Position numbers and translations under genes: made by a program | Notes under the pieces: generated by a model | Told to the model about the DNA's origin: nothing | Database searches by the model: none | The model's input: only the letters and a program-made list of their open reading frames with translations | Shown: one piece after another, positions 42,911 to 54,105 of the stretch | How the letters are laid out: every line of letters begins with the position of its first letter | How positions within the stretch are numbered: position 1 is the stretch's first letter | Assembly (NCBI RefSeq): GCF_963682185.1 | Contig: NZ_OY821667.1 | Coordinates: 2,616,501-2,680,500 of the forward strand | Source of the DNA: an uncultured Cohaesibacter sp. | GTDB lineage: Bacteria; Pseudomonadota; Alphaproteobacteria; Rhizobiales; Cohaesibacteraceae | Length of the DNA: 64,000 nt | Reading direction: 5' to 3'

Positions 42911-43243
42911 TCAAATGTCCTTTCCTGTATGCCCGGCATATCGGATATATGGGGCATCGATCTAACTCTATTTTGATCACGGGCAAGACAACGAGCGGCT
43001 TCAGCACTTGTGGCGCTTGGGCAAAGCGGCTGGCAATCCTGCCTGTGAACGATGGTGAATCAGAAAATCCGATTGCACCAATTTTTAAACCACTCCGGCA
43101 GGGTTATGCCAGAGCAACGGGAGGGTTTCCCTTTGGCATTTCGTTTATCGCTCAAGCGCACAACGAAAATGCGTACGATCTGGAAATAACGTCAATCCTT
43201 TGAAAAGTAGCATTATCGAAAGGATTGCGGATCGTACAATTTG
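42911..43243. other. pnp leader region
   Basis: The 333 bases between the rpsO terminator and pnp contain no supported gene. In many bacteria this leader is cut by RNase III and mediates PNPase autocontrol; no long hairpin of that kind was recognised here. Confidence 0.35.
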
Positions 43244-43274
43244 AAAACGCGGCGACCGGCAGGCCACCGCGTTT
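43243..43274 (-). terminator. Terminator or processing hairpin after rpsO
   Basis: On the minus strand AAACGCGG and CCGCGTTTT close a hairpin whose interior (GTGGCC, GGTCGC) also pairs. It ends 10 bases after the rpsO stop. Confidence 0.8.
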
Positions 43275-43283
43275 ATCAGAGAA

Positions 43284-43553
43284 TTAACGACGCAGTCCGA
43301 GGCGTTCGATCAGCGACTGGTAACGTGCCACGTCTTTGGCTTTGACATAGTCAAGCAGCTTACGACGCTGGGAAACCAGTTTCAGAAGGCCACGACGGGA
43401 GTGGTTGTCTTTCTTGTGAGACTTGAAGTGCTCGGTCAAGTTGACGATCCGCTCGGTAAGAACAGCGACCTGTACCTCTGGGGAACCGGTATCGCCATCT
43501 TTGGTGGCATATTCCTTGATCAGCTCTTGCTTGCGTTCAGCAGTAATCGACAT
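43284..43553 (-). CDS. rpsO: 30S ribosomal protein S15
   Basis: The 89-residue four-helix protein reads [20 protein letters not shown] at its start and contains the 16S rRNA-binding segments [43 protein letters not shown] and ending [13 protein letters not shown]15 nucleates assembly of the small-subunit platform. It starts 11 bases after truB, the usual truB-rpsO-pnp order. Confidence 0.98.
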   Translation of the reverse strand: MSITAERKQELIKEYATKDGDTGSPEVQVAVLTERIVNLTEHFKSHKKDNHSRRGLLKLVSQRRKLLDYVKAKDVARYQSLIERLGLRR

Positions 43554-43564
43554 CGGTTTCTCCT

Positions 43565-44611
43565 TTAGTTTTTTGGCTCGGCATCGCTTGAAAAGACAGG
43601 CGGATGCTCAGGCAGATTGAAAACGCGCCTAGGCCAGAGTTCTCCTTCGATCACTTCACAAATAGCCACCAGCAATCCCGCATTCATGGCCGCGACGTGA
43701 CCGTCGATCGGAGCCTCCTGTCCACGCAGCAAAACCGATTGTCCTCGGCGTAATCTTGCTGCGGCATTCCTGTTTATGGCCAGAGCCGGGATGTCGTCCA
43801 GCGCGGTCTCAACAGGAAGCAAGGCAGAGGCGAGCCCGGGCTCGCCGGGCGCACTATGGCTCAACTGTTCCAGATCGTCCAGCGAAATAAGCATTTCTTC
43901 GGTAAATGGACCTGAAATGAGCCGACGCAGGGCCACAACATGACCACGCGTTCCAAGATGTCGCCCAATATCCCGTGCCAGAGACCTGACATAGGTGCCC
44001 TTGGAACATTCGGCGACAAAAACAGCGGTATCCTCGTCCGGTGCTTCGAGGAGTTCGAGATGATGAATGGTAACCGGGCGGGCGGCGAGTTTGACCTCTT
44101 CGCCATCGCGTGCCAGATCATAGGCGCGTTCACCATTCACCTTGATGGCGGAAAAGGCAGGAGGAACCTGCATGATCTCGCCGGAAAAATGCTCAAGGGC
44201 AGTTTCGATTTCCTCTTCGGTCGGGCGATGGGCCGAGCTGTCGATCAACTCGCCTTCCGCGTCGTCCGTCGAGGTCTCTTCACCCCAGCGCACCGTGAAT
44301 TCATATTCCTTGTAGCCGTCCATGACGAAGGAAACCGTCTTGGTGCCTTCGCCAATGGCGATTGGAAGGCAGCCGGAGGCCAAAGGGTCAAGGGTACCGG
44401 CATGACCGGCCTTCTTGACATTGAAGATGCGCTTGATGGCGCCGACAGCCTGGGTCGAGGTCATGTTGAGCGGCTTGTCCAGAGCGATCCATCCATGCAC
44501 ATCGGTCCGGCGCTTGGCGCGGAATTGCTGCTTCTTTTTCTTCTTCGGTTTCGGGGCTTCGCTTGTCTGTTCTTCAGATGCGGAGCCCGCCTGCTGCATA
44601 TCTTCGCTCAT
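43565..44611 (-). CDS. truB: tRNA pseudouridine(55) synthase
   Basis: TruB makes pseudouridine 55 in the T loop of tRNAs. Present are [24 protein letters not shown], the catalytic aspartate motif [42 protein letters not shown] and [19 protein letters not shown]; the C-terminal part is a PUA-like domain. A lysine-rich N-terminal extension of about 37 residues ([15 protein letters not shown]) precedes the domain. The ATG has GGAGCC upstream and lies eight bases after rbfA. Confidence 0.96.
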   Translation of the reverse strand: MSEDMQQAGSASEEQTSEAPKPKKKKKQQFRAKRRTDVHGWIALDKPLNMTSTQAVGAIKRIFNVKKAGHAGTLDPLASGCLPIAIGEGTKTVSFVMDGYKEYEFTVRWGEETSTDDAEGELIDSSAHRPTEEEIETALEHFSGEIMQVPPAFSAIKVNGERAYDLARDGEEVKLAARPVTIHHLELLEAPDEDTAVFVAECSKGTYVRSLARDIGRHLGTRGHVVALRRLISGPFTEEMLISLDDLEQLSHSAPGEPGLASALLPVETALDDIPALAINRNAAARLRRGQSVLLRGQEAPIDGHVAAMNAGLLVAICEVIEGELWPRRVFNLPEHPPVFSSDAEPKN

Positions 44612-44619
44612 CTCGGCTC

Positions 44620-45054
44620 CTACTTCTCGTCAGTGTCGTCTTCAGATGCATCGTCTTCGTGATGCAGATCTCTCTGAACAAGGGGCGAATCGAGCAGCGC
44701 ATCAATGCGTGAAGCCTCATCGAAGGTTTCGTCATAGCGAAAGCGCAAGTCGGGGGTGTGCTTGAGCGTCAGGTCGCGACCCAGACGGCCGCGCAGATAT
44801 TTCTTGTGGCCATTGAGTGCATCCACGATGGCTTTTTCTTCGCCCGGCGCACCAAGCGGCATGACAAAGGCGGTTGCCAAAGTCAGATCCGGGCTCATGC
44901 GCACTTCTGGAATGGAAATCACGAACTGCTCCAGAAACGGATCAATGATCTCGCCTCTGGTGAGGCACTCAGATAAGGATTTTCGAACCAGTTCGCCTAC
45001 GCGCAACTGGCGCTGAGACGGCATGCCGCCGCCTTTGCGAGAACTTCGTCCCAT
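44620..45054 (-). CDS. rbfA: Ribosome-binding factor A
   Basis: RbfA is a KH-type factor in late 16S rRNA processing and cold adaptation. The 144-residue protein has the family pattern [45 protein letters not shown], and [35 protein letters not shown], then an acidic tail. It is separated from infB by a perfect hairpin terminator, so rbfA-truB-rpsO may rely on read-through or on a promoter near 45,100. Confidence 0.95.
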   Translation of the reverse strand: MGRSSRKGGGMPSQRQLRVGELVRKSLSECLTRGEIIDPFLEQFVISIPEVRMSPDLTLATAFVMPLGAPGEEKAIVDALNGHKKYLRGRLGRDLTLKHTPDLRFRYDETFDEASRIDALLDSPLVQRDLHHEDDASEDDTDEK

Positions 45055-45143
45055 GAGATGTCCTAATTGTTGGAGGCTGTGGGCGGGATTGGACCGGCCA
45101 AGCCTGAAATAACGTCAGCCATGTGGCTTCATGCGTTACGTAT

Positions 45144-45186
45144 ATTAAAAACGGCAAAGGTCAAGGGAAAACCCTCGACCTTTGCC
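45144..45186 (-). terminator. Strong terminator between infB and rbfA
   Basis: On the minus strand the arms are 45186-45172 and 45167-45153: GGCAAAGGTC and GACCTTTGCC with an added AGGG/CCCT segment pair over 14 of 15 positions around a four-base loop. A GTTTTTAAT tail follows. Confidence 0.85.
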
Positions 45187-45208
45187 CGATTGCGTTAACA
45201 AATGAACC

Positions 45209-48151
45209 TTAGAGCGTCCGGGCGATCTCTTCCACACGGAAGCATTCGATCTGATCGCCAGCGCGCAGGTCCTGATAGCCTTCGAAGGCCATACCGCATT
45301 CCTGTCCTACATGCACTTCCTTGACTTCGTCCTTGAAGCGCTTGAGGGTCGACAGCTTGCCAGTATGGATCACAACATCGTCACGCAGCAGTCGCACGCC
45401 TGTACCACGTTCCACGACACCTTCGGTGACGCGGCAGCCAGCAACCTTGCCGACCTTGGTGATGTTGAACACTTCCAGAATTTCAGCATAACCGATGAAG
45501 GTTTCGCGAACTTCTGGGCTGAGCATACCGGACATCGCCGCTTTCACATCATCGGTCAAATCGTAGATGATGTTATAGTAGCGGATTTCGACGCCTTTCT
45601 GCTCGGCAGCCTGCTTGGCCTGTACGTTTGCACGCACGTTGAAGGCGATGATTGGAGCACCGGATGCGGCCGCAAGGGTCACGTCGGATTCGGTCACACC
45701 ACCAACACCGGAATGCAGGATCTGTGCGGAAACCTCTTCGTTGCCGATGCCGTCCAGTGCGCCGATAATGGCTTCCACAGAGCCTTTCACGTCGCCCTTG
45801 ATGACAAGCGGGAAGGACTGGCTGTCGCCGCTTTCCTTCAGGTTGCTCAACATTTGTTCCAGAGACCCTCGGTTGGCCTTGGCTGCGGCAAGATCCTTGT
45901 TCTTGCGTATGCGATATTCTGTAATTTCGCGCGCGCGCCCTTCGGTCTCAACAACAGCGAACTGGTCACCAGCGTCAGGTGCGGCATCAAAGCCCAGAAT
46001 CTCGACCGGTTTGGACGGCTCTGCCTCTTCAACCTTTTTGCCTTGATCGTCGATCAAAGCGCGAACTTTACCCCACTGTTCACCGGCAACAACGATGTCA
46101 CCGACCTTGAGGGTACCATTCTGCACCAGAACCGTTGCCACTGGGCCGCGGCCTTTGTCAAGCTTGGCTTCAACCACGATCCCGTCGGCTTCCCTTTCCG
46201 GGTTGGCCTTGAGTTCAAGCAGTTCGGACTGCATGAGGATGGCATCAAGAAGATCTTCCAGATGCAGCTTTTCCTTGGCCGAAACTTCAACTTCGAGAAC
46301 GTCACCACCCATGCTTTCAACAAACACACCATGCTGAAGCAACTCGTTGCGAACGCGGGTCGGATCTGCTGCAGGCAGATCGATCTTGTTCACGGCCACG
46401 ATAATTGGCACATCAGCGGCCTTGGCGTGGTTGATCGCTTCAATGGTTTGCGGCATGACGCCATCGTCTGCGGCAACCACAAGAATGACGATATCGGTCG
46501 ACTGGGCACCACGTGCACGCATTTCGGTAAAGGCGGCGTGACCCGGCGTATCGATAAAGGTGATCTTCTGATCATTCTGCGTAACCTGATAGGCACCGAT
46601 ATGCTGAGTGATGCCGCCAGCTTCGCCGCGCACCACATTGGCATGACGAATGGCATCAAGCAGCGAGGTCTTGCCGTGGTCGACGTGACCCATGATGGTC
46701 ACGACAGGCGGACGGGATACCATTTCATCTTCAGCGTCTTTCTTGTCGAACAGACCTTCCTCAACGTCAGATGCGGCAACACGTTTTACCGTATGGCCCA
46801 ATTCTTCGGCCACCAGCTGTGCGGTGTCAGCATCCAATACATCGACGGTTTTGACCATCATGCCCTGTTTCATCAGGATCTTGATGACGTCGACGGCGCG
46901 TTCGGTCATACGCTGGGCCAGTTCCTGCACCGTGATGGTTTCAGGAATGATCACTTCGCGGAAAACCTTTTCACGCGGAACATCATGCTGGGCACCTTTT
47001 TGCTTCTGACGACGACGACGCATGGAGGCGAGTGAACGCTCGCGTTGCTCGTCGGCATTGAGCGCGTTGGTCAGCGTCAGTTTGCCGCGGCGACGCTGTC
47101 CATCGGAGCGCGGTTTGGCTGGCGTGGCTGCCCGGGCATTGTCATCTGGACGTGGCTTCTTGGGCACAGGTTTAAGGGTTTTGGCACCCGGCTTGGCTTC
47201 AACCGAAGCATCCGGAGCAACAAAGCCTTCTCCAGCTGAGGCGCGTGCACCACCGCGTTGCGGACGGTTGATCTTGGCGCCTGGACGGGCTCCGGAGCGA
47301 TCATCGTCACTGTCGCGGCGGGGGCCACGTGGCTTGGCGGGACGTTTATCTGCGCCTGGTTTGGCATCGCGTGCCGGGCGGTCACCTTGCGGACGATCCC
47401 CTCTTGGTGCGCGATCGGCCGGTTTGCCAGTGCGTTCCTTGGAGCGAGGCTGAGCATCACCCTTGGCTTCGGCAGGTGCCTTGGCTGGCTTGGTCTCAAC
47501 TTTTGCCGCCTCAGCAGCTTCGCGAGCCTTACGCTCATCTTCAGCCTTCTTCGCTTCAGCCTCTTCTTTGGCCTTCTGCACTGCAGCGGCCTCTTCTTCG
47601 GCTTTGCGTTTGGCTTCTTCTTCAGCTTTGCGTGCAGCTTCAACCTTGCGCTTGGCTTCTTCTTCCTTCTTACGCTGCTCCATTTCGCGCGCGCGAACTT
47701 TCGCCGCTTCAAGCGCCTGGAGGCGTTTCGCATTTTCCGAAGACGTCAGATTGCGCTGACCGGTTGCATTGTTGCCACCGTTGCCCTGATGGTTGTTGTT
47801 GCCGTTGCGATTGCGCTGGCGCTGGCCGCGACCACCTGAGCCCTTGCCCTGGTTGGCGCCATTGCCACCGCCTGAGCGGTTATCCGAGCCGCGATTTTGC
47901 GACTGACCGGAAGCGGCCGCAGGCTTATCTGCAGATTTGGGTGCAGCTTCATTGGCCGCTGGTTTGCCACCAGTCGTCTGCTTTGCTTCACCTGGTGCCG
48001 TGAACCGCCGCTTTCGTTTTTCAACAACAACGGCCTTCGATCGGCCATGAGAAAAACTCTGGCGTACGGTGCCTTGCCCCACATTTTTGCCCAGAGATAA
48101 TGTCTTTTTCTCTGACGGGCTATTGTTGTCGCTGCTGTTTTCGTTGCTCAT
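45209..48151 (-). CDS. infB: Translation initiation factor IF-2
   Basis: IF-2 brings fMet-tRNA to the 30S subunit and drives subunit joining by GTP hydrolysis. The protein (980 residues) has a long N-terminal region of charged repeats ([20 protein letters not shown] and similar) and arginine/glycine-rich segments, then the IF2_N motif [26 protein letters not shown], the GTPase domain with [22 protein letters not shown] and NKIDLP, and the C-terminal domains that bind initiator tRNA. The ATG at 48151 gives MSNENSSD; a GTG at 48172 with GGAGG only two bases before it is an alternative start. Confidence 0.96.
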   Translation of the reverse strand: MSNENSSDNNSPSEKKTLSLGKNVGQGTVRQSFSHGRSKAVVVEKRKRRFTAPGEAKQTTGGKPAANEAAPKSADKPAAASGQSQNRGSDNRSGGGNGANQGKGSGGRGQRQRNRNGNNNHQGNGGNNATGQRNLTSSENAKRLQALEAAKVRAREMEQRKKEEEAKRKVEAARKAEEEAKRKAEEEAAAVQKAKEEAEAKKAEDERKAREAAEAAKVETKPAKAPAEAKGDAQPRSKERTGKPADRAPRGDRPQGDRPARDAKPGADKRPAKPRGPRRDSDDDRSGARPGAKINRPQRGGARASAGEGFVAPDASVEAKPGAKTLKPVPKKPRPDDNARAATPAKPRSDGQRRRGKLTLTNALNADEQRERSLASMRRRRQKQKGAQHDVPREKVFREVIIPETITVQELAQRMTERAVDVIKILMKQGMMVKTVDVLDADTAQLVAEELGHTVKRVAASDVEEGLFDKKDAEDEMVSRPPVVTIMGHVDHGKTSLLDAIRHANVVRGEAGGITQHIGAYQVTQNDQKITFIDTPGHAAFTEMRARGAQSTDIVILVVAADDGVMPQTIEAINHAKAADVPIIVAVNKIDLPAADPTRVRNELLQHGVFVESMGGDVLEVEVSAKEKLHLEDLLDAILMQSELLELKANPEREADGIVVEAKLDKGRGPVATVLVQNGTLKVGDIVVAGEQWGKVRALIDDQGKKVEEAEPSKPVEILGFDAAPDAGDQFAVVETEGRAREITEYRIRKNKDLAAAKANRGSLEQMLSNLKESGDSQSFPLVIKGDVKGSVEAIIGALDGIGNEEVSAQILHSGVGGVTESDVTLAAASGAPIIAFNVRANVQAKQAAEQKGVEIRYYNIIYDLTDDVKAAMSGMLSPEVRETFIGYAEILEVFNITKVGKVAGCRVTEGVVERGTGVRLLRDDVVIHTGKLSTLKRFKDEVKEVHVGQECGMAFEGYQDLRAGDQIECFRVEEIARTL

Positions 48152-48180
48152 TTCTCGGTCAATACCCTTCACTGCCTCCC

Positions 48181-48834
48181 TCAGGAGGCCTGTCCAGCGG
48201 TTCGGTCGTCCGGGCCGCTGTTAGAATCCGGTTCGCTTGGTTGCAAGTAGGTTTCCAGCACCGCAACCTGTTTGATGAAGCTCTTGCTCGCCGAACCGGC
48301 GATCAAGGCAGCATGTACCACATTTCCGTACCCAAGCGCGTTGCTTAACGCCTCAGCGCTGAATCTGCGAACAATGGGCAGTTCACAGTCGCTGCCATAA
48401 TGGCGCCGTACGGCTTGGGACAGTTTCTTCTGTCCGTCTTCTGCAGCATCTGCCGCATGTATTAGTCCAATTGCACCCCTTTGTGCAATGGACGTTTCTA
48501 CCTTTGCAAAGCCGGTCACGATCTGGCCGGCTTTTCGCGTCATGGAAAGAGACGATAGACACCCCTTTTCCATCAGCTCTGCGACAAGCTCGGCCAAGCC
48601 GTCGCATGGTTGCACTTTCTGTTTGAAACCGCGCGCAAACAGTCCTTTGTCTGCGGCCTGCTTCACCAGAGAATGCTTTGCCGTCACCCAGACACCGCGT
48701 CCGGGTAACCGCATTTTCAAGTCTGGAACAACGCTGAAATCAGGAGCCAGCACAAACCGTATCATTTGGTTCTTGGGAAGATTTTCCCGTGTTACCAGAC
48801 ATTGTCTTGTTGTCTGTTCGCTCTTTTGCGGCAC
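48181..48834 (-). CDS. YlxR-type RNA-binding protein with an L7Ae-like C-terminal domain
   Basis: The 217-residue protein is the alphaproteobacterial long form of YlxR (DUF448). The N-terminal domain has [23 protein letters not shown] and [22 protein letters not shown]; the C-terminal half ([19 protein letters not shown] and [19 protein letters not shown]) resembles the ribosomal L7Ae fold. It lies between nusA and infB, as usual, and probably binds RNA in transcription termination or ribosome assembly. The start is clear of nusA by 76 bases. Confidence 0.9.
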   Translation of the reverse strand: MPQKSEQTTRQCLVTRENLPKNQMIRFVLAPDFSVVPDLKMRLPGRGVWVTAKHSLVKQAADKGLFARGFKQKVQPCDGLAELVAELMEKGCLSSLSMTRKAGQIVTGFAKVETSIAQRGAIGLIHAADAAEDGQKKLSQAVRRHYGSDCELPIVRRFSAEALSNALGYGNVVHAALIAGSASKSFIKQVAVLETYLQPSEPDSNSGPDDRTAGQAS

Positions 48835-48910
48835 GGTTTATCCTCTCAAGGCCGTTTTTGTCAAATCTTGTCGCAAACCGAGACTATTCGGGCGACAGCT
48901 CAGACCGGTT

Positions 48911-50620
48911 TCACGCCTCTTCTTCTTCCTCAGCGGTTGCTTCCTCTTCTTTTTCTTCAGACGGCTGATCGTCTGCGATGGCGCCAGTGGCATCATCGTC
49001 CAGTTCAAGATCGCCCAATTCGTCTGCTTCCATCTGCTCATATTCGGCAGCTTCTTCTTCGCTTAGCAGTTCGGAAGGATCAATCCATCCGGCCGCAACA
49101 CGGGTCAGCATGACGATGTCTTCAGCTTCCTGACGCGAAATATCAAAATCGGACAGGGTACCCTTGAAGCGCTTCACTTCACCATTATGACGCTCGGTCC
49201 AGCCGACCAGATCATCAGTGGCGCAACCGGCAAGATCTTCAATGGTTTTGATGTCGTCGCGACCAAGCGCAACCAGCATCGGCAGGGTGAGACCCGAAAT
49301 TTCAAGAAGATCGTCGGAAACACCCAGCGCGAGGCGCTCTTCATTCTGTTTTTCCGCTTCGGCTTCCAGATATTCGCTTGCGCGTCTCTGGATTTCCTGT
49401 GCGGTTTCTTCATCGAAGCCCTCGATGTCGGAGACTTCGCTTGCGTCTACATAGGCCACTTCTTCAATAGAGGTGAAGCCTTCGGAAGCCAGAAGCTGGG
49501 CCACAATGTCATCAACGTCAAGTGCCTGCATGAAGAGCTGGGCGCGTTCGTTGAATTCTTTCTGACGACGCTCGGATTCTTCTTCCTCAGTCATGATGTC
49601 GATGTCCCAACCGGTCAGCTGGGAAGCAAGACGGACGTTCTGACCGCGACGGCCAATGGCAAGCGAGAGCTGGTCATTGGGAACAACAACTTCGATCCGC
49701 TCACTGTCTTCGTCAAGGACAACCTTGGCCACTTCGGCCGGCTGCAGCGCATTGACGATAAAGGTCGCAGGATCTTCTGACCATGGAATGATATCGATCT
49801 TTTCACCCTGCAGCTCATTGACAACGGCCTGAACGCGGGAACCGCGCATACCGACGCAGGCGCCGACCGGATCAATGGAACTATCACTGGAAACCACAGC
49901 GATCTTGGCGCGGGAGCCGGGATCACGTGCCACAGACTTGATGGTGATAATGCCATCATAGATCTCAGGCACTTCCTGTGCAAACAACTTGGCCATGAAC
50001 TGTGGATGCGTTCTGGACAAAAAGATCTGCGGGCCACGCTGTTCACGGCGTACATCATAGATGATAGCGCGAATGCGGTCGCCCGGACGGAAGGCTTCGC
50101 GTGCGATCAATTCATCGCGACGGACAATGGCTTCGCTACCGGAAAGATCAAGGGTGACGTTGCCATATTCAACACGTTTGACCTGACCATTGACGATTTC
50201 AAACTGGCGGTCCTTGAATTCTTCATACTGGTGATCACGTTCGGCTTCGCGCACTTTCTGCACGATGACCTGCTTGGCGGACTGGGCAGAAATACGTCCA
50301 AATTCCAGCGGCGGCAGTTGATCGGAGACGATATCACCGATCTGAGCGTCTGGATTTTTGTCCTTGGCGTCAACCAAGGCAATCTGGGTTGCGTAATCTT
50401 CGACCTCGTCAACCACTTCCATCAACCGCTCGAGCCGGGTTTCACCGGTGCGTGGGTTGATCGTCGCCTTGATTTCTGTCTCTTGACCATAACGGGAGCG
50501 CGCAGCTTTCTGGATTGCGTCCTCCATGGCCCCGATCACGATCATGCGATCAATCGATTTTTCGCGCGCCACAGCATCTGCGATCTGCAAAAGTTCAAGA
50601 CGGTTTGCACTGATTGCCAT
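48911..50620 (-). CDS. nusA: Transcription termination/antitermination protein NusA
   Basis: NusA binds RNA polymerase and nascent RNA to control pausing and termination. The 569-residue protein has the N-terminal polymerase-binding domain (NRLELLQIADAVAREKSIDR), an S1 domain (GQVKRVEYGNVTLDLSG), two KH domains with DPVGACVGMRGSRVQAV and LAIGRRGQNVRLASQLTGWDI, and acidic helix-hairpin-helix repeats (ELLEISGLTLPMLVALG-like region and GWTERHNGEVKRF). The final 60 residues are strongly acidic. The start follows GGAGAC and rimP by 12 bases. Confidence 0.97.
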   Translation of the reverse strand: MAISANRLELLQIADAVAREKSIDRMIVIGAMEDAIQKAARSRYGQETEIKATINPRTGETRLERLMEVVDEVEDYATQIALVDAKDKNPDAQIGDIVSDQLPPLEFGRISAQSAKQVIVQKVREAERDHQYEEFKDRQFEIVNGQVKRVEYGNVTLDLSGSEAIVRRDELIAREAFRPGDRIRAIIYDVRREQRGPQIFLSRTHPQFMAKLFAQEVPEIYDGIITIKSVARDPGSRAKIAVVSSDSSIDPVGACVGMRGSRVQAVVNELQGEKIDIIPWSEDPATFIVNALQPAEVAKVVLDEDSERIEVVVPNDQLSLAIGRRGQNVRLASQLTGWDIDIMTEEEESERRQKEFNERAQLFMQALDVDDIVAQLLASEGFTSIEEVAYVDASEVSDIEGFDEETAQEIQRRASEYLEAEAEKQNEERLALGVSDDLLEISGLTLPMLVALGRDDIKTIEDLAGCATDDLVGWTERHNGEVKRFKGTLSDFDISRQEAEDIVMLTRVAAGWIDPSELLSEEEAAEYEQMEADELGDLELDDDATGAIADDQPSEEKEEEATAEEEEEA

Positions 50621-50632
50621 CGTCAGTGTCTC

Positions 50633-51238
50633 CTATTCTTCCCTGTCAGCGTCAGTGTCTTCTTCCACTTCTGCCGGTTCTGCGGGCTGAGCTTTCAGCG
50701 CCAGCTCCATGAGTTTATCAGTCATTACAAGCTTCGCATCTGCCAGATCTGAAAGCGGCAGACGGACATTGGGGTCGCTATCCTGCGGTGCGTCGGGCAA
50801 AACCAGCTTGAGCTCTTCCCCGTCGACGCCGTCTAGAATGCCTCTGAACCGGCGACGTCCATCCATAGGAACGGACAGCTCGATCTTGGCGTCATGCCCG
50901 CTCCAGGCCACCAGATCGCGCACCCGCACCAGCGGACGATCCACTCCCGGAGAGGAAACTTCAAGATAGTATTCGCTGTCAATCGGATCTTCGACATCCA
51001 GCACAGGCGAAAGGGCGCGGGATACAGCCTCGCAGCCATCAATCGTCATCGTGCCATCGGGGGCTTCGGCCATGATCTGAACGGTACAGCCATGCTGGCC
51101 GGTGATTCTCACGCGCACCAGATCGTAGCCCAGATCAACAATCACCGGCTCAACGATGCTGGCGATGCGTGCTTCCAGCCCTTTTTCGCCCGTGAGGCGC
51201 GGCTCTGTGCCTGCTTTTACTTGACTGCTCTCAACCAT
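50633..51238 (-). CDS. rimP: Ribosome maturation factor RimP
   Basis: RimP assists 30S assembly. The 201-residue protein has the two-domain family pattern: [60 protein letters not shown], and the C-terminal SH3-like barrel with [30 protein letters not shown], then an acidic tail. The ATG at 51238 matches the family start; the open frame extends upstream to 51385 without homology. It is the first gene of the rimP-nusA-ylxR-infB run after a terminator. Confidence 0.95.
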   Translation of the reverse strand: MVESSQVKAGTEPRLTGEKGLEARIASIVEPVIVDLGYDLVRVRITGQHGCTVQIMAEAPDGTMTIDGCEAVSRALSPVLDVEDPIDSEYYLEVSSPGVDRPLVRVRDLVAWSGHDAKIELSVPMDGRRRFRGILDGVDGEELKLVLPDAPQDSDPNVRLPLSDLADAKLVMTDKLMELALKAQPAEPAEVEEDTDADREE

Positions 51239-51443
51239 AGGGAAAGCCTGTCTCCATTTCTCTTCGTCCATGCAGGCGACGGATGTCACGTGCGAAAGGC
51301 GTTTGAACTCAAGGCAACTGCTTTCCGTTATGCGTCTTGTCCCTTGGGGCTTGCCTGTTTCCAAAGCGTGGAAGCGGGCCAGCATATCGGATATTGGTCA
51401 CCTAATTTACCAGACCCGGCTGCAGAAGGGGAGGCCACCTAAC

Positions 51444-51476
51444 AAAAAAGAGCGGGTCCTTGTCGCGGCCCACTCT
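51444..51476 (-). terminator. Terminator after trmB
   Basis: On the minus strand AGAGTGGG pairs with CCCGCTCT (one G-T pair) around a GC-rich loop, followed by six T. It separates metK-trmB from rimP-nusA. Confidence 0.85.
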
Positions 51477-51564
51477 AAACAGCTTGTCTAGATTTTGAGA
51501 GCTACATACACCAGAAAGAGCGTAAAAAGCAAGGGTTTTTACGATCAGCTGCGACATTTCTCTG

Positions 51565-52302
51565 CTATTTACGACGAAATGTCAGATATTGCGGCTTTCT
51601 TCCCTCGCGAAACGCTTTGGCTTCATAGCGGGTGCGCTCCCAATCCGGCCATGCGATCAACCGGTCTTCAGGAGCGTTGCATTCCTCGCTCAGTGCTGCG
51701 CAGCCATCCACATGCTCTAGCGTCCATTCCACATAATCTTCTATGTCCGAGGCAAAACGGAAAATGCCACCCGGTTTCAACACGCGTGCGATGCGGTCAA
51801 GATTCTGGCTGGAGACAAACCGGCGTTTCCAATGGCGCTTCTTATGCCATGGATCCGGATAAAGCAGAAAAATTCTGTCAAGCGACGCGTCCGGCAACCA
51901 ATCCAGAATATGGGCCGCATCCTCATCATAGAGGCGGATAGTCTCGATTTGCTTCTCATCAATCGCGGCCAGCGCCTTGACGGCCCCGTTGATGAAGGGC
52001 TCGCAGCCAATCAGGCCCACAGTCGGGTTGTTTGTCGCCTGCCTGATGAGATGCTCGCCGCCGCCAAAGCCGATTTCCATCCAGACCTCATCCGGCTCAT
52101 GGGCAAATTGCGTCTTGATGCTATCGATGGGGCAGGTTGGATTGAGGCTGATTTCCGGCAGCAATTCATCAATCAGCTTTTGCTGTGCGGGGCTCAGTGG
52201 CTTGCCCTTGCGCCGCCCGAAGAAACTGGTCGCGATCTGCTTTTCGATCAGGCGGGATTGGGAGGGGCGGAATTTGGGCTTTTCAGAAGACAAGGGGCTC
52301 AT
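51565..52302 (-). CDS. trmB: tRNA (guanine-N7)-methyltransferase
   Basis: TrmB makes 7-methylguanosine 46 in tRNAs. The 245-residue protein has the SAM-binding start VWMEIGFGGGEHLIRQA, then IGCEPFINGAVKALAAID, RLYDEDAAHILDWLPD and the family signature LLYPDPWHKKRHWKRRF, followed by LKPGGIFRFASDIEDYVEW. The ATG at 52302 begins MSPLSSEKP, a short basic extension before the domain. It is downstream of metK on the same strand and ends at a strong terminator. Confidence 0.95.
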   Translation of the reverse strand: MSPLSSEKPKFRPSQSRLIEKQIATSFFGRRKGKPLSPAQQKLIDELLPEISLNPTCPIDSIKTQFAHEPDEVWMEIGFGGGEHLIRQATNNPTVGLIGCEPFINGAVKALAAIDEKQIETIRLYDEDAAHILDWLPDASLDRIFLLYPDPWHKKRHWKRRFVSSQNLDRIARVLKPGGIFRFASDIEDYVEWTLEHVDGCAALSEECNAPEDRLIAWPDWERTRYEAKAFREGRKPQYLTFRRK

Positions 52303-52466
52303 GGACTCAGAACTGAATGCGGTATGTTGGGGCCTAAAGGCGAAAAGGGCTTCTTGCGCATAATAACAGTTTGGCCTGCTCGGACCAAACTGCGTTTCTA
52401 TGATCGCAGGTGTCGGGGCAGGCCAAAACAAGGTCAATCTTGTTTCATGCGAAAGGTACGACTTCT

Positions 52467-53639
52467 TTAGCCGATTGCTTTATGCAAGGCGTCGACAATA
52501 TCGGTCTTTTCCCAAGAAAAACCACCGTCAGCGTCCGGTTCACGGCCAAAATGGCCATAGGCAGCGGTGCGCTCATAGATTGGTTTGTTGAGGCCCAGAT
52601 GGGTGCGGATGCCGCGCGGAGTTAGCGGCACAATGTCCCAAAGGGCCTTTTCGATGACGGAATCTTTCACCGAGCCGGTCCCATAGGTATCTACATAGAG
52701 CGAAAGAGGCTCTGATACACCGATGGCATAGGCCAACTGGATCGAGCATTTGTCGGCATAACCAGCTGCAACCACATTCTTTGCCAGATAGCGGGAAACA
52801 TAAGCTGCAGAGCGGTCTACTTTGGTGGGGTCTTTGCCCGAGAAGGCACCACCACCATGGGGCGCAGCGCCACCATAGGTGTCAACGATGATCTTGCGGC
52901 CTGTGAGGCCTGCATCCCCATCAGGGCCACCAATGACGAACTTACCGGTCGGGTTCACATGCCAGATGGTCTTGTCGGTCAACCAGCCTTCGGGCAGGGC
53001 TGCCGTGATATAGGGCGTTACGATTTCGCGGATATCGGCAGAGGTGAGACTGCCGTCAAAATGCTGCGTGGAAAGCACCAGAGAGGCCACTTCAACCGGC
53101 TTGCCATCGACATAGCGCAGTGTGAGCTGGCTTTTCGCATCCGGCCCTAGGCGGGTTTCTGTGCCAGCATGGCGGGCTTCGGCGATCAGACGCAGGATCT
53201 TGTGGGCATAGAGAATCGGGGCGGGCATCAATTCAGGCGTTTCATTGACGGCATAGCCGAACATGATGCCCTGATCGCCAGCGCCTTCATCTTTGCCATC
53301 GGCTTCATCAACGCCCTGAGCGATGTCGGCTGACTGCTCATGCACATAGATATCGATATCGGCCTTTTCCCAATGGAAACCGTCTTGCTCATAGCCGATC
53401 TCTTTGATCACCTGACGAGCGGCCTTTTCCATGATGTGGCTATCGACTTCAGCAGGTCCCCTGACCTCGCCAGCGAGGACAACCTTATTGGTTGTGGCCA
53501 TTGTCTCCACCGCGCACCGCGCGTGTGGATCAGCCTTCATAAAGGCGTCGACAATTGCGTCGGAGATACGGTCACAGATCTTGTCCGGATGTCCTTCGGA
53601 TACGGACTCACTGGTAAACAGATATTCTTTGCGGGCCAT
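52467..53639 (-). CDS. metK: S-adenosylmethionine synthetase
   Basis: MetK makes SAM from methionine and ATP. The 390-residue protein starts [33 protein letters not shown] with the family signature. [12 protein letters not shown] is the SAM synthetase signature, and the phosphate loop [18 protein letters not shown] follows. It precedes trmB, which consumes SAM. The leader was inspected for SAM-II and SAM/SAH riboswitch features and none was recognised. Confidence 0.97.
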   Translation of the reverse strand: MARKEYLFTSESVSEGHPDKICDRISDAIVDAFMKADPHARCAVETMATTNKVVLAGEVRGPAEVDSHIMEKAARQVIKEIGYEQDGFHWEKADIDIYVHEQSADIAQGVDEADGKDEGAGDQGIMFGYAVNETPELMPAPILYAHKILRLIAEARHAGTETRLGPDAKSQLTLRYVDGKPVEVASLVLSTQHFDGSLTSADIREIVTPYITAALPEGWLTDKTIWHVNPTGKFVIGGPDGDAGLTGRKIIVDTYGGAAPHGGGAFSGKDPTKVDRSAAYVSRYLAKNVVAAGYADKCSIQLAYAIGVSEPLSLYVDTYGTGSVKDSVIEKALWDIVPLTPRGIRTHLGLNKPIYERTAAYGHFGREPDADGGFSWEKTDIVDALHKAIG

Positions 53640-54025
53640 GGGAATGTCTTTTTCTGTGATATAAAGGGTTCTGCATGTCGTTATCACATTGAGAAACCTG
53701 ACGCAATCCAAAGCGAAATTGCCGGTTACTAAATCCTGCATTCTCGCATGAGAAATCATTGAAAGAATGTCCGAAACAAAATTGTGAAAGTTATATGCAT
53801 GAAATGCTGAACTGAGCCCCAACGGCTTAGAGATCGTGCGTTTGGGGGTGTTTGGAAGAATCGCCAAGCTGAATGGGCGAGATAAGCAGGAAACTTTTAT
53901 AAATGCAATCTGTGGGTGAGTAACAAATATGGTAAGAATAAAAGCCGAAGGGCCCGGATATGGGTAAAAATCAAAAGGAATGTGAAGCCGTCATGCGTTT
54001 GTGTGATAGAGCCAATCTTGAAATG
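53640..54025. other. metK upstream region
   Basis: This 386-base stretch between the XRE gene terminator and metK should hold the metK promoter. The open frame extending metK upstream to 53867 has no homology to the enzyme. No riboswitch or repeat was seen. Confidence 0.4.
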
Positions 54026-54063
54026 AAAAGGCGGCCAGGAACCAGGTTCCCAGCCGCCTTTTT
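54026..54063. terminator. Terminator after the XRE regulator
   Basis: GGCGGC (54030-54035) pairs with GCCGCC (54053-54058), and the interior GGAACC/GGTTCC pairs as well. Runs of T follow on both strands; the minus-strand reading ends the regulator transcript. Confidence 0.8.
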
Positions 54064-54105
54064 GCAAGAAAGCAGGTATGCTGCACATGGCGCAGCAAAC
54101 CGCAA

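Noticed and set aside
40958-42976. 672-codon plus-strand open frame
   Set aside because: It is wholly antisense to pnp, whose domains are clear, and has no ribosome site or known domain; it results from codon bias on the opposite strand.
45311-47035. 574-codon plus-strand open frame
   Set aside because: It is antisense to infB, which has full IF-2 motifs. Low-complexity cysteine- and histidine-rich product, no ribosome site.
53640-53900. SAM riboswitch before metK
   Set aside because: The leader was read for the pseudoknot elements of SAM-II and SAM/SAH riboswitches and none was found.
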